The notes under the pieces were generated by a model. The model searched no databases. It was not told where the DNA came from and worked only from the letters and a program-made list of their open reading frames with translations. Below, piece by piece: positions 26,917 through 34,966 of a DNA stretch of 64,000 nucleotides; the first letter of the stretch is position 1, and the number at the start of each line of letters is the position of its first letter. Made by a program: the position numbers and the translations under genes. Origin of the DNA: Sphingomonas sp. LC-1 (GTDB lineage: Bacteria; Pseudomonadota; Alphaproteobacteria; Sphingomonadales; Sphingomonadaceae); contig NZ_JANZXB010000006.1 in the NCBI RefSeq assembly GCF_025371035.1, positions 166,252-230,251 of the forward strand. The letters are read 5' to 3'.

Positions 26917-28140
26917 ATGGGCAAGCTGACAGCCCTATCAGTCAGGAACGCGAGGCCGGGACGCCATGCCGATGGCCAGGGCCTGTACCTGCTCGTCAAG
27001 CCGACTGGCGCGAAGTCCTGGCTGCTCCGCGTGCAGGTCGACAGGCAGCGACGGGATATTGGTCTAGGCTCTGTCGACACCTCCAGCCGCGTTGGAGCGG
27101 ATCGCAGCACCCCTCCCCCGATCGCCATCCCAATCCTGCATAAGAAGGTCCTGACGCTGAGCGAGGCGCGGGAAAAGGCCGGGCTGCTGCGCACGGCCGC
27201 CAAGTCCGGGCTCGACCCGATAGCCGAGCGCGACCGTGAGCGGCGTAAGGCACCGACGTTCGAGGAAGCAGCGAAGGCAACGCACGAGGCGCTGAAGAGC
27301 GGTTGGGCTGAAAACACCGCCACCCTCTTCCTCAGCACCTTGGCCAATCATGCCTATCCCACCCTTGGCAAGATGCGCGTGGACCAGATCGATGCCGAGC
27401 ACATCCGGGATGCGGTTGCGCCCATCTGGACCAGCAAGCCGGAAATGGCGCGCAAGGTGAGGTTTCGAATCAGCAAGGTGCTGGACTTCGCGAAGTCGAA
27501 GGGCTGGCGGAAGAGCGAGGCACCACGCCGGTCCGTGACCGTTGGCTTGGCCAAGCAGGCGGATGGCGGGAATTATGCCGCCATGCCTTATGAGCAGGTG
27601 CCTGCGCTGGTCGCGCAGCTGAATGCCGGGGCTGCCACCAAGGGGCGCCAGGCACTGTTGCTTGCAATCCTGACGGCAGCACGATCGGGGGAAGTTCGGT
27701 CGGCACGGCGCAAGCATTTCGACCTCGACAAGGCAGAGTGGAACCGGCCGCCCGAGGTAATGAAGACTCGGATCGCGCACACCGTCACGCTGAGCAAGCC
27801 AGCGGTCGCGCTGCTGAAGCAGATATTCGAGGAAGGCGGTCACGAGCCCGACGACCTCGTCTTCCCCAACCGTAAAGGTGAGCAGCTTTCCGATATGACG
27901 TTGAGCAAGGCCCTGCGGGACGCGCGACACGCCTATACCGTGCACGGCTTCCGCAGCTCGTTCCGGGACTGGGCAGCCGAAAAGATGCCCGAGGTGCCTG
28001 ATGCGGTTGCCGAAGCCGCGCTGGCTCACGTCGTGCCGGACAAGGTGATCCGCGCGTATAAGCGTGCCAAGTTTCTCGACATGCGGCGTGGACTACTGGA
28101 GGTTTGGGGTAGCTACATTTTTTCGGGCATCAATCAATGA
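26917..28140 (+). CDS. int: P4-type tyrosine integrase
   Basis: The 407-residue protein starts with the DUF4102 arm-binding domain (KLTALSVRNARPGRHADGQG and WLLRVQVDRQRRDIGLGS). A SAM-like core-binding domain and the catalytic domain follow. Visible catalytic residues are Arg in LTAARSGEVR, HxxR in YTVHGFRSSFRDWAAE, His in ALAHVVPDKV and the Tyr in IRAYKRAK. Such integrases insert islands and prophages at tRNA or tmRNA ends. GAGGGAGAAC precedes the ATG. No attachment repeat or tRNA was found just upstream, so the left boundary remains open. The preceding promoter carries an SOS box. A four-base overlap couples it to the next gene. Confidence 0.92.
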   Translation: MGKLTALSVRNARPGRHADGQGLYLLVKPTGAKSWLLRVQVDRQRRDIGLGSVDTSSRVGADRSTPPPIAIPILHKKVLTLSEAREKAGLLRTAAKSGLDPIAERDRERRKAPTFEEAAKATHEALKSGWAENTATLFLSTLANHAYPTLGKMRVDQIDAEHIRDAVAPIWTSKPEMARKVRFRISKVLDFAKSKGWRKSEAPRRSVTVGLAKQADGGNYAAMPYEQVPALVAQLNAGAATKGRQALLLAILTAARSGEVRSARRKHFDLDKAEWNRPPEVMKTRIAHTVTLSKPAVALLKQIFEEGGHEPDDLVFPNRKGEQLSDMTLSKALRDARHAYTVHGFRSSFRDWAAEKMPEVPDAVAEAALAHVVPDKVIRAYKRAKFLDMRRGLLEVWGSYIFSGINQ

Positions 28141-28898
28141 ACGATGATGGCTTTCTGGTGGAGAATAGCATTCGCCTCGATGATGCCGCGTTTGAATTGC
28201 GCAATGCATTCGAACGGCATGGCCTGCTACCAAAGGATGAGCAAGATCCGGCCTTTCGGTTTTACGAGTCATCACCTCTTGAGCACATGAATGATGCCAC
28301 AAAGGCTGACTGGTTAAAGCGCACGACCCTTGGCATTCTGTCTGAAAAAACCTTGGAGCGATCGCTAATTCGAGGCGAGCTCGTGATATGGACAGCTGAT
28401 TCTGAGGGGGAACGGCAGCGCGATCCGAAGGTATTATTTTCGAGGAATAACTGCAATATCCATTACACACTGGTTACCGGTAAATTCATACCCATTCAGT
28501 CCCCCCGAGACACCCCTAATTATTACTATGCCCGGCTCTTTATCAAATTAATCGACTGGTCGACCTGGCTAGGTAAAATTCTTATTATGAGATACGGGGT
28601 GCAAATAAGCGAATTATTAGATCTCCCCAACGCACCCATCATTCAGAGCCAAGGCGAAGCGAGCAGCACCAAAAATGAGAATCTAAAGGCTTCTCTTCCC
28701 AATAATGCCAGACCCAACAATAAACGCCACGAAGAATATGCTCACTCCGCCGCAGAGCTTGTTCGCACAGGGGTCAGATTGTCCGAGGCCATCCGTCAAG
28801 TAGCCCCGAACGATCCAATGCGGACAGAAGCGAGCGTACAGCATGCCATTAGGCGTACATTCGATCTCATGTATGACAACATGGGTATCCCGCTCTGA
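28137..28898 (+). CDS. Unknown AT-rich cargo protein behind the integrase
   Basis: The 253-residue protein is not recognised. The sequence is visibly AT-richer than the integrase before it and the primase after it, which suggests separate acquisition. The middle part has aromatic residues (YYYARLFIKLIDWSTWLGK) that may pack against a membrane or form a helical core. The C-terminal 60 residues (EEYAHSAAELVRTGVRLSEA and VQHAIRRTFDLMYDN) look like a helical, possibly DNA-binding, segment. Its ATG overlaps the integrase stop, so it would be expressed with the integrase after SOS induction. A fitness or exclusion function is possible but not shown. Confidence 0.75.
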   Translation: MNDDGFLVENSIRLDDAAFELRNAFERHGLLPKDEQDPAFRFYESSPLEHMNDATKADWLKRTTLGILSEKTLERSLIRGELVIWTADSEGERQRDPKVLFSRNNCNIHYTLVTGKFIPIQSPRDTPNYYYARLFIKLIDWSTWLGKILIMRYGVQISELLDLPNAPIIQSQGEASSTKNENLKASLPNNARPNNKRHEEYAHSAAELVRTGVRLSEAIRQVAPNDPMRTEASVQHAIRRTFDLMYDNMGIPL

Positions 28899-28921
28899 TC
28901 AAAAATTGATCTGTTTTGATC
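28895..28921. promoter_or_regulatory. Inverted repeat upstream of the excisionase-like gene
   Basis: TGATCAAAA (28895-28903) and TTTTGATCA (28913-28921) are perfect 9-base inverted arms around another TTGATC. The repeat overlaps the stop codon of the preceding gene and lies 75 bases before the excisionase-like start. It suits an operator or a bidirectional stop for transcription. Confidence 0.5.
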
Positions 28922-28996
28922 AGACGACAAGTGACAGAAACACCACGTAATTCCGTAGTCGCCCGCTGGTGTTCGCCAGCAACGAGGAGGCGACAG

Positions 28997-29167
28997 ATGC
29001 AACCTGTTTTACACCCCATCAAGAACTTCTGTGCTGCTTACGGCGTCGGCAAGACCAAGGCCTACGAGCTTATTGCATCCGGGGAATTGCAGACGGTGAA
29101 GATCGGCCGCAAGCGGCTGATCACGGACGCGAGTGCACGTCGCGCGCTGCTCGGTGAGGCGGCGTGA
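28997..29167 (+). CDS. Excisionase-like helix-turn-helix protein
   Basis: The 56-residue protein reads IKNFCAAYGVGKTKAYELIA then SGELQTVKIGRKRLITDASA. This is the winged-helix helix-turn-helix of the AlpA/Xis/MerR-like 'excisionase family' domain. Such proteins bend DNA at attachment sites for excision or act as small regulators. The start at 28997 is fixed by GAGGAGG ten bases upstream. It begins the rightward early operon, after an inverted repeat likely to be its control site. Confidence 0.8.
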   Translation: MQPVLHPIKNFCAAYGVGKTKAYELIASGELQTVKIGRKRLITDASARRALLGEAA

Positions 29168-29173
29168 TCGGCA

Positions 29174-29404
29174 ATGGCAAATGGAAAGGGGCACTCGCGC
29201 CCTACTAAGCGAGAAAGCCGCCCGGCTGGCACCGTGCGGCTTCCCAAAACTTGTCAGCTTGCCTGCGACGAGTTTGGAAATAGCACCTCTGCGCTGCAGC
29301 TTCAACGGCTCAATGCGGCGTTTGGCATCACCGGTTTGCGTGCTGAACTGATCGCGTCCCTGCATTGGGGCGCCCTTCCCTCTTACAACGAGGGGATGCG
29401 GTGA
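29174..29404 (+). CDS. Small hypothetical phage protein (76 aa)
   Basis: The protein is basic at the N-terminus (KGHSRPTKRESRPAGTVRLP) and has a hydrophobic C-terminal half (LNAAFGITGLRAELIASLHW). It lies seven bases after the excisionase-like gene and its stop overlaps the next start. No known domain. Confidence 0.5.
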   Translation: MANGKGHSRPTKRESRPAGTVRLPKTCQLACDEFGNSTSALQLQRLNAAFGITGLRAELIASLHWGALPSYNEGMR

Positions 29405-29730
29405 TGCGCCATACAGACACATCAGCAGCAGCTTGGGCATCCATCGCCGACGCCACCGGCCATCTCGAGCGCATTGTCATGAAGACGCTGCATGCCAATC
29501 CCGGCGGTCTAACTGTCGACGAAACGTGCACGGCCGCGGGGTACCCCCGGTATTCGCTTCAACCCCGCTTTACGGCCCTAAAAGATCGCAAGGCCATCTA
29601 CGATACCGGCGTTCGTCGTCGCAATGTCAGCGGCGCGAAGGCAATCGTCTGGCGGATCAATGCTCCCTGCGCCCCGAACGATCCGCAGCCCGTGCATACC
29701 GGCGAGAGCCCCGAGGAGGCGAACGCATGA
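29404..29730 (+). CDS. Hypothetical protein, possible winged helix
   Basis: The 108-residue protein contains IVMKTLHANPGGLTVDETCT, then GYPRYSLQPRFTALKDRKAI and YDTGVRRRNVSGAKAIVWRI. This spacing (helix, short turn, helix, beta-wing) looks like a small winged-helix DNA-binding domain often encoded near phage replication genes. The ATG at 29404 overlaps the stop of the gene before; a GTG one codon earlier is also possible. The role is unknown. Confidence 0.6.
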   Translation: MRHTDTSAAAWASIADATGHLERIVMKTLHANPGGLTVDETCTAAGYPRYSLQPRFTALKDRKAIYDTGVRRRNVSGAKAIVWRINAPCAPNDPQPVHTGESPEEANA

Positions 29731-30002
29731 ACGACCATCAGATGGTCACGAAGCTGATCGACCTGTTTGCTCTGCGCGCCAGCCAGATGTCTACCGGACA
29801 GGAAACTGATCTCTGGACGCCCGCAATCGCCAATCTGGCGGTGGTGATGGCGGAAACCATTCTTGTTCTCACCCCCGAGCAGCAGAGCCTTCTTGTTGGG
29901 ATCGGCGCATTGATGACGCGCCATGCTGCGGTTGAGGTCGATTGTCGCGAGACGGCGGCGGCGATGATCTTCCAGGCAGTAAAGAAAGGCGGTGCCGCAT
30001 GA
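29727..30002 (+). CDS. Hypothetical phage protein (91 aa)
   Basis: The protein is largely helical (MVTKLIDLFALRASQMSTGQ, LAVVMAETILVLTPEQQSLL). No motif is recognised. It overlaps both neighbours by four bases, as is usual in phage early operons, and is probably translated only by coupling. Confidence 0.6.
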   Translation: MNDHQMVTKLIDLFALRASQMSTGQETDLWTPAIANLAVVMAETILVLTPEQQSLLVGIGALMTRHAAVEVDCRETAAAMIFQAVKKGGAA

Positions 30003-30220
30003 TGAACGTCGAGATGTTCAGCGGCGCGATGCCGGTCGGGGACGGGTTCACCGTCTCCTTCCGGTTCGCCAACCAGCAGCTTGAGGCGGATTGGTCCCCC
30101 CGTATGCCGATCGGGCCCTCTGGTCGGAAATACCTTCCGGCCTACCGTCTGGCACGTGACGAGTTCCTGCGCCGCATCGCTAAGCGCACCGGGATCAGCA
30201 TGATGGTGGTCGACCTATGA
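29999..30220 (+). CDS. Hypothetical phage protein (73 aa)
   Basis: The protein includes GDGFTVSFRFANQQLEADWS and YRLARDEFLRRIAKRTGISM. It is small and basic at the end. Four-base overlaps on both sides tie it to the early operon. No family is recognised. Confidence 0.6.
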   Translation: MMNVEMFSGAMPVGDGFTVSFRFANQQLEADWSPRMPIGPSGRKYLPAYRLARDEFLRRIAKRTGISMMVVDL

Positions 30221-30687
30221 GCGGCGCCATTATTCCCATCGCGTCGCGTCAGACGCCTGAAGTGCAGGCCCGCGCCATCGCCGCTGTCACCGCATTGCGG
30301 CGGCAGGTGAACGAGCCACGCAGCCTTGCCCGCGTCCTGGGCGTGGATCGTGGGATCGTCGGCTATCCGACGCTTGACGCCTGGTACCGTGCCCAGCCCG
30401 TCCCGAAGGGGCGGCTGGGTGCGCGCCTACGCCTCTCCCCCGATGAAAAGCGACTGTATGGCCTGCGCCCCTCTGCCGAACTGATCGAACTGCGCGGGCT
30501 GGGTGAAGAGTCGGAGCGCTGGTCGGTCTGCGTCTTCCCCGTCGCAGGCGGTTACATCGTCGGGGTGAAGGCCCCCATGGGCGGCGGTGGCGTCGGCGTA
30601 CGCTTCACCAAGTCGCATCAAGCATCGGATTATGCCCACCGCCTGTCGGTCGAGCATGATCTGCCGATCGTGGAGCGGTACGCATGA
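30217..30687 (+). CDS. Hypothetical phage protein (156 aa)
   Basis: The protein has an N-terminal helical part (TPEVQARAIAAVTALRRQVN) and a C-terminal beta-rich part with a glycine run (KAPMGGGGVGVRFTKSHQAS). It directly precedes the primase and overlaps it by four bases, so a role in replication is likely by context only. Confidence 0.6.
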   Translation: MSGAIIPIASRQTPEVQARAIAAVTALRRQVNEPRSLARVLGVDRGIVGYPTLDAWYRAQPVPKGRLGARLRLSPDEKRLYGLRPSAELIELRGLGEESERWSVCVFPVAGGYIVGVKAPMGGGGVGVRFTKSHQASDYAHRLSVEHDLPIVERYA

Positions 30688-31670
30688 CCCGGCGGCTCGA
30701 TACCAGAGCGCTCGCCTCCGTCGTTGCGAGCATCCGCGACCGCTTCCCATTGTCGGGGGTCGCTGCCAAGGCGGGCGTGAAGCTGCAACGTGCAGGCCGG
30801 GAATGGAAAGCATGCTGCCCGTTTCACCCTGACAGGACGCCTTCTTTTACGATCTATCAGGACGATCGACGCGCCCATTGCTTCGGGTGTGGCTGGACCG
30901 GCGACGTCCTGGACTTCGTAAAGGCGTCCTACAGAGTCTCCCTGATCGAGGCGATCGACATGCTTGACGGCGGCGTCCTGCGTGAACTCGAACAGCAGCA
31001 TGCTCCTGCCAAGCCGAAGTCCGATATGCGGGCCGTGGCTCAGCGGATCGTCGATGCGTCTGTATCGATCGATGGCACTCCTGCGGAAGCCTACCTCCGC
31101 TCGCGTGGCATCACGATGCCGCTGCCGCATACTCTGCGGTTCGCTCGGATCGCTCCCCCGAAGATCGACGGCAACGGCCTGTTGGCTGCGAACGGCCCCG
31201 CACCGCTCCCCGCCCTGATCGGAATCGTCACCGACCCGGCCGGGCAACTCGTCGGTGTCCAGCGCACCTATCTGACCGAGAATGGGCGCAAGGCAGCCAC
31301 GACGCCGACAGAGTCCGACCCAAAGCCGAAGGTGAAGTATAGCCTGGGTCAGGTGATCGGTGGCGCGATCCAACTCGGGCCGCCCGCCGCCAGCATGCTG
31401 GTCACGGAAGGGCTTGAGGACGGGCTGACGCTTACTCAAGCGTTGGGGCGGTCGGTGTGGGTGGCAGCAGGCACTTCGATGATGCCCCAGATGACGTTCG
31501 CAGACGTGACGCGGGCGATCGTCATTGGTGCCGATGGCGATGCTGCTGGGTCCGTCGCGGCGGGTAAAGCGGCAGAGGCATTCACAGCATCAGGCCTAGC
31601 GGTGCGGATCATGCGCCCGAACCCGCCATACAAAGACTTCAACGATGAGTTGATGGGGACGCGGTCATGA
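30684..31670 (+). CDS. DNA primase with CHC2 zinc finger and TOPRIM domain
   Basis: The 328-residue protein makes RNA primers for replication of the element. The N-terminal zinc finger reads CCPFHPDRTPSFTIYQ followed by AHCFGCGWTGDVLDFV. The middle is the DUF7146-type region (AYLRSRGITMPLPHTLRFAR). The TOPRIM core appears as LVTEGLEDGLTLTQAL and VIGADGDAAGS, with acidic residues for metal binding. It lacks the helicase part of bifunctional phage primases; the next gene probably supplies that. A four-base overlap links it to both neighbours. Confidence 0.88.
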   Translation: MTRRLDTRALASVVASIRDRFPLSGVAAKAGVKLQRAGREWKACCPFHPDRTPSFTIYQDDRRAHCFGCGWTGDVLDFVKASYRVSLIEAIDMLDGGVLRELEQQHAPAKPKSDMRAVAQRIVDASVSIDGTPAEAYLRSRGITMPLPHTLRFARIAPPKIDGNGLLAANGPAPLPALIGIVTDPAGQLVGVQRTYLTENGRKAATTPTESDPKPKVKYSLGQVIGGAIQLGPPAASMLVTEGLEDGLTLTQALGRSVWVAAGTSMMPQMTFADVTRAIVIGADGDAAGSVAAGKAAEAFTASGLAVRIMRPNPPYKDFNDELMGTRS

Positions 31671-33205
31671 GCGCGGCATCCATGCAATCGCGGTTCGACG
31701 ACGCAGAGTCGTTCACCTCGATGCCCTTCGAAGGGTACGCGACCACGGGTCGCACAGCTGGATGGTCGACTCCCGACATGTCGGTTACGCGCGCCAGCCT
31801 TTCGCCCGCTCCACTTTTCCCCGGCGATGTGCTGGGCGACCTGATGCCGCTCGTTCGGGATCTGGCCGCGGGCAAGGGTGCGCCCGTCGACTATGTCGCT
31901 ATCGGTGTCCTGACAGTTGCGGCGTCACTTATCGGTGGCAAGCGCTGGGTTTCTGCCTGGGAGGGCTTCGACCAGCCTTGTATCCTGTGGGGCGGTCTTG
32001 TCGGTGACCCATCGTCCAACAAGTCACCCGGCATCGATGCCGCCACCCTACCCCTGCGCGCCATGGAAGGTGAGCTGGCCGAGCAGCACCGCATGGTCCT
32101 TATGAGCCATGCCACGGTCGCAGAGCGCGCCAAGGCAGAGCGGAAGCAGTGGGAGGACAGGGTAAAGCAGGCGACCAAGGACAATGCCGAAACCCCCGAC
32201 ATGCCCGAGGAAGCCGAAGCGCCGGAGGCGCCGCAGCGCCCGCGTCTGATGGTTCAGGATTCTACGCCCGAGGAGATGGCGTCGATCCTGGCCGGTAACG
32301 TCAACGGCACACTGCACCTGCGTGACGAGCTGGCCGGATGGCTGGACAGCTTCGAGCGCTATTCGCCTGGTGGCCGGGCGTTCTGGCTCGAGGCGTACGG
32401 CGGGCGGCACTTCGTCGTCGACCGGAAAAGCCAGACCAAGCCACTCGTCGTCCCGTTCAACGGCGTCAGCGTCCTGGGCGGCATTCAGCCGGACAAGCTG
32501 CGGGACGCTCTACTTGGCGTATCGGACGATGGCCTTGTGGCACGTTTCATGTGGGTATGGCCCGAAGCGATCCGCTTCAGCCGCCCGCGTCAAATTGCTG
32601 ACACCGCGCGCTTGGATCGACTCTATCGCCGCCTTCAGCAGGTACATCGCCCCGCAGACGAGATGGTGACCATTCCGCTTGATGCACGCGCCGCTGATAT
32701 TTTCGAGGAATGGATCACTGACAACGATGCCGACGTGCGGCAAGCGGCAGGTCTTTATGCATCCTGGGCGGGCAAAGCGCGTGGCCTGGCGCTTCGCCTT
32801 GCTCTGACACTGGAGTATTTGACCTGGGCGGACACTGGCGGACGTGAACCGTCTTGCGTGTCGGTCCTGTCCCTGACCAACGCCCTGACGCTGATCGAGG
32901 ACTACCTCAAGCCGCACGCGCGGCGGGTCTTTGGCGACGCCGCTCTGCCGCCGGTTGAGAAGGACGCGGCAGCGCTTTCTCGGTTCATCGTCAAGGAGCG
33001 GCTCGAGCGGATCAATGCCCGTGAGGTGCAGCGCAACCCAAAGCTGCCGTCTCTCGGGAATAAGCAGGACGTCGAGGCGGCGGTTGAAGCGCTGATGGAA
33101 GCTGGGTGGCTTCGCGAAGGCTTCACCAGGCAAGGCGACGGCCCGGGGCGTCCGAAGAAGGACTATTTGGTCAATCCCGCAGTGCATGGTGCGGCCCATG
33201 GGTAA
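31667..33205 (+). CDS. DUF3987 domain replication protein
   Basis: The 512-residue protein has the DUF3987 P-loop-like core: LWGGLVGDPSSNKSPGIDAA, in which the usual GKS is NKS, then a charged coiled coil (about residues 150-190). TPEEMASILAGNVNGTLHLR, RDELAGWLDSFERY and FNGVSVLGGIQPDKLRDALL follow. Such proteins accompany phage primases and are thought to act as replicative helicases. A C-terminal winged-helix-like segment (EAAVEALMEAGWLREGF) ends the protein. The asparagine in the P-loop position is worth noting because it may weaken ATP binding. Confidence 0.8.
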   Translation: MSAASMQSRFDDAESFTSMPFEGYATTGRTAGWSTPDMSVTRASLSPAPLFPGDVLGDLMPLVRDLAAGKGAPVDYVAIGVLTVAASLIGGKRWVSAWEGFDQPCILWGGLVGDPSSNKSPGIDAATLPLRAMEGELAEQHRMVLMSHATVAERAKAERKQWEDRVKQATKDNAETPDMPEEAEAPEAPQRPRLMVQDSTPEEMASILAGNVNGTLHLRDELAGWLDSFERYSPGGRAFWLEAYGGRHFVVDRKSQTKPLVVPFNGVSVLGGIQPDKLRDALLGVSDDGLVARFMWVWPEAIRFSRPRQIADTARLDRLYRRLQQVHRPADEMVTIPLDARAADIFEEWITDNDADVRQAAGLYASWAGKARGLALRLALTLEYLTWADTGGREPSCVSVLSLTNALTLIEDYLKPHARRVFGDAALPPVEKDAAALSRFIVKERLERINAREVQRNPKLPSLGNKQDVEAAVEALMEAGWLREGFTRQGDGPGRPKKDYLVNPAVHGAAHG

Positions 33206-33626
33206 CTGGCGACAATCGGCGGCGGCAGCGCTGGCTGACACGGCGCCGACCTATATCCGCACATCCGCCTATGGCCTGCCTACCGCCGTAGAAGCAGGGC
33301 TTCGGGCACTCGTGAAGCAGAAGCCACCGCGACTGGCCAGCCCCGACGAATGGCACGCAACCGTTGCCGACGCGATCCGGCTGGCGTCCGAAGGCTGGGC
33401 AACCACCGCGCTGTCGATGGGGTGGACCGAGCACGACGTGTTCGGGATCGGCCCGCATGGGAGCAGCGAATGGCTGTCGCTCGCGGTCTGGATAGCGGGA
33501 CGGTCGATCGTCGCGATGGACGACCACCGCGCGTTCACGGCCGACGACGTCTATTATCTCGAACGCTGGGGTCGACCGAATACGACCTTCGTGGCCCCGG
33601 TGACGCTGTGGGAGATCGGCCGGTGA
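33186..33626 (+). CDS. Hypothetical phage protein (146 aa)
   Basis: The protein is mixed alpha/beta with EWHATVADAIRLASEGWATT, LSMGWTEHDVFGIGPHG and a C-terminal TADDVYYLERWGRPN. It overlaps the end of the DUF3987 gene by 20 bases; a second ATG at 33198 would shorten the overlap. It is the last gene before the 9-mer repeat locus. No known family. Confidence 0.6.
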   Translation: MVRPMGNWRQSAAAALADTAPTYIRTSAYGLPTAVEAGLRALVKQKPPRLASPDEWHATVADAIRLASEGWATTALSMGWTEHDVFGIGPHGSSEWLSLAVWIAGRSIVAMDDHRAFTADDVYYLERWGRPNTTFVAPVTLWEIGR

Positions 33627-33631
33627 CCGGA

Positions 33632-33795
33632 CCTATTGTCCCTATTGTCCCTATTGTCACGGGCGCTGCGTCTCGATCCCTGGGTGCCTGCGCCCTCGCG
33701 TCGTCCCCTAAAAAGACTTCTATCTATCCATATAAAAAGGAGAACACAGTGACGCACACGGAGGCTCTGACAATAGAGACAATAGCGACAATAGG
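33632..33795. repeat. Triple 9-mer repeats in opposed orientation (iteron-like locus)
   Basis: Three perfect tandem copies of CCTATTGTC (33632, 33641, 33650) face three copies of the reverse-complement GACAATAG, spaced nine bases apart (33769, 33778, 33787). Between them are about 110 bases including an AT-rich tract, CTATCTATCCATATAAAAAG. No gene is supported here. It could be a replication origin, an operator cluster or a long RNA hairpin. Confidence 0.75.
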
Positions 33796-33830
33796 TCGCG
33801 TTGGTCACGCCGTACGACGGAACGGCGCCC

Positions 33831-34259
33831 ATGGTTGAACCCCGTAATCCGGCCGAAAAATCGGGAGACGGTCGGTTCAAACCCGGCAACCCTGGAAAGC
33901 CGAAGGGGGCGCGTTCGCGGGTGACTTTGGCCATCGAGGCGCTGCTGGAAGGCCAGCATGAATCCCTGACCAAGGCAGCGATCAATAAGGCGCTGGAGGG
34001 CGACACGGTTGCCCTTCGCCTGTGCCTGGATCGTCTGGCCCCGACCCGTCGGGACGCACCAGTATCGATCGAGTTGCCCCCGGTTCGATCGGCCGCCGAT
34101 GCGGTCGCGGCGTCAGCGGCGGTCCTGGCGGCAATATCCGCCGGCGACATCACCCCGGATGAAGCCGGGCGCATCATGGCCGTGCTGACGGCGCACAAGG
34201 CGATCGTGGAGACGGGCGATCTGGAAGCCCGGATCGCGGCATTGGAGGAGAAAAACTGA
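33831..34259 (+). CDS. DUF5681 domain protein, possible small terminase-related
   Basis: The 142-residue protein starts with GDGRFKPGNPGKPKGARSRV, the DUF5681 signature found in many phage and island proteins. A helical part (INKALEGDTVALRLCLDRLA) and a C-terminal coiled coil (ETGDLEARIAALEEKN) follow. In some prophages such proteins sit where the small terminase would be. ATG 33831 was chosen; a TTG at 33801 is in frame but has no support. The stop overlaps the next start. Confidence 0.75.
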   Translation: MVEPRNPAEKSGDGRFKPGNPGKPKGARSRVTLAIEALLEGQHESLTKAAINKALEGDTVALRLCLDRLAPTRRDAPVSIELPPVRSAADAVAASAAVLAAISAGDITPDEAGRIMAVLTAHKAIVETGDLEARIAALEEKN

Positions 34260-34504
34260 TGGGCTCGATCAACGTTCGACTTGCCCGATTGGAACGTGCG
34301 GTAGCGACTGACCCAAGAATGACGGCGGAGGAGATTGATGAAGCCGCAGTCCGGTACGAGGCCGAATTGCGCAACGACGGCGTACCGGGCGGCGGCACGA
34401 TTGCCGAGGCGGTCATCGCATGGCGTTCCGTAGTAGAACGGGCCGGGGATACCTGCCTCCAGCGGATATATGCGGGCATGGCCCCTGCGGATTTTTACGC
34501 ATGA
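34259..34504 (+). CDS. Small phage protein 1 of 4 with RLxxLE start motif
   Basis: The 81-residue protein opens MGSINVRLARLERAVATD, then a charged helix (EEIDEAAVRYEAELRN) and a C-terminal half ending APADFYA. The N-terminal RLARLE motif recurs in the next three genes. It overlaps its neighbours by one and four bases. Function unknown; a short coiled coil is likely. Confidence 0.6.
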   Translation: MGSINVRLARLERAVATDPRMTAEEIDEAAVRYEAELRNDGVPGGGTIAEAVIAWRSVVERAGDTCLQRIYAGMAPADFYA

Positions 34505-34761
34505 CCGCTTCCCTGACACGCCGCCTCATGGTGCTCGAAGCAAAGCAGCCTCGTCTTGCGGGGCGTCGACTGCTTTTAATGCCGTGGGATATAATGCCAG
34601 AGCCCCGAGAAGGTGACATGATCGGCTGCTACAATTTCGTGGCCTCGACCCCAGACGGCCCCGAGCGCATCGATTACGAGCGCAATGGCATCCACCCCAA
34701 GGATGACGTCCCTGGCTCCCTAAACCGCTATCTGTACTTCGGAGAACCGCTCCATGCGTAA
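34501..34761 (+). CDS. Small phage protein 2 of 4 with RLxxLE start motif
   Basis: The 86-residue protein opens TASLTRRLMVLEAKQPRLA and continues with a different, aromatic-rich domain (MIGCYNFVASTPDGPERID). ATG 34501 overlaps the preceding stop. Only the first 15 residues resemble the neighbours. Confidence 0.6.
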   Translation: MTASLTRRLMVLEAKQPRLAGRRLLLMPWDIMPEPREGDMIGCYNFVASTPDGPERIDYERNGIHPKDDVPGSLNRYLYFGEPLHA

Positions 34762-34966
34762 TTTATCTCGGCGGCTGGCCGTAATGGAAAGGCACCCATC
34801 AAACCGCCCGATCAAACGGGTCGTCATCGTTTTTGTAGGCCAGCCCGTGCCGCCGAACAGCGATGACATCCACATCATCTACGTCGTTAAGGCCAACAAG
34901 CAGCCTGGTACAGGCGCGAACGCCATGGAACAAAAGCATGATTTTGCGGAAGGGACCGCCGCATGA
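34754..34966 (+). CDS. Small phage protein 3 of 4 with RLxxLE start motif
   Basis: The 70-residue protein opens MRNLSRRLAVMERHPSNRP, then a beta-strand-like VVIVFVGQPVPP and IHIIYVVKA. It overlaps both neighbours. Function unknown. Confidence 0.55.
   Translation: MRNLSRRLAVMERHPSNRPIKRVVIVFVGQPVPPNSDDIHIIYVVKANKQPGTGANAMEQKHDFAEGTAA

Noticed and set aside
33632-33795. CRISPR array
   Set aside because: Repeat units are 9 bases without spacers. No array with 25-40-base repeats and unique spacers was seen anywhere in the window, and no cas genes.
33627-33830. Coding interpretation of the 9-mer repeats (PIVPIVPIV on one strand, RDNRDNRDN on the other)
   Set aside because: The tripeptide repeats follow from the 9-base DNA period in any frame; no continuous gene with a start exists across the block.
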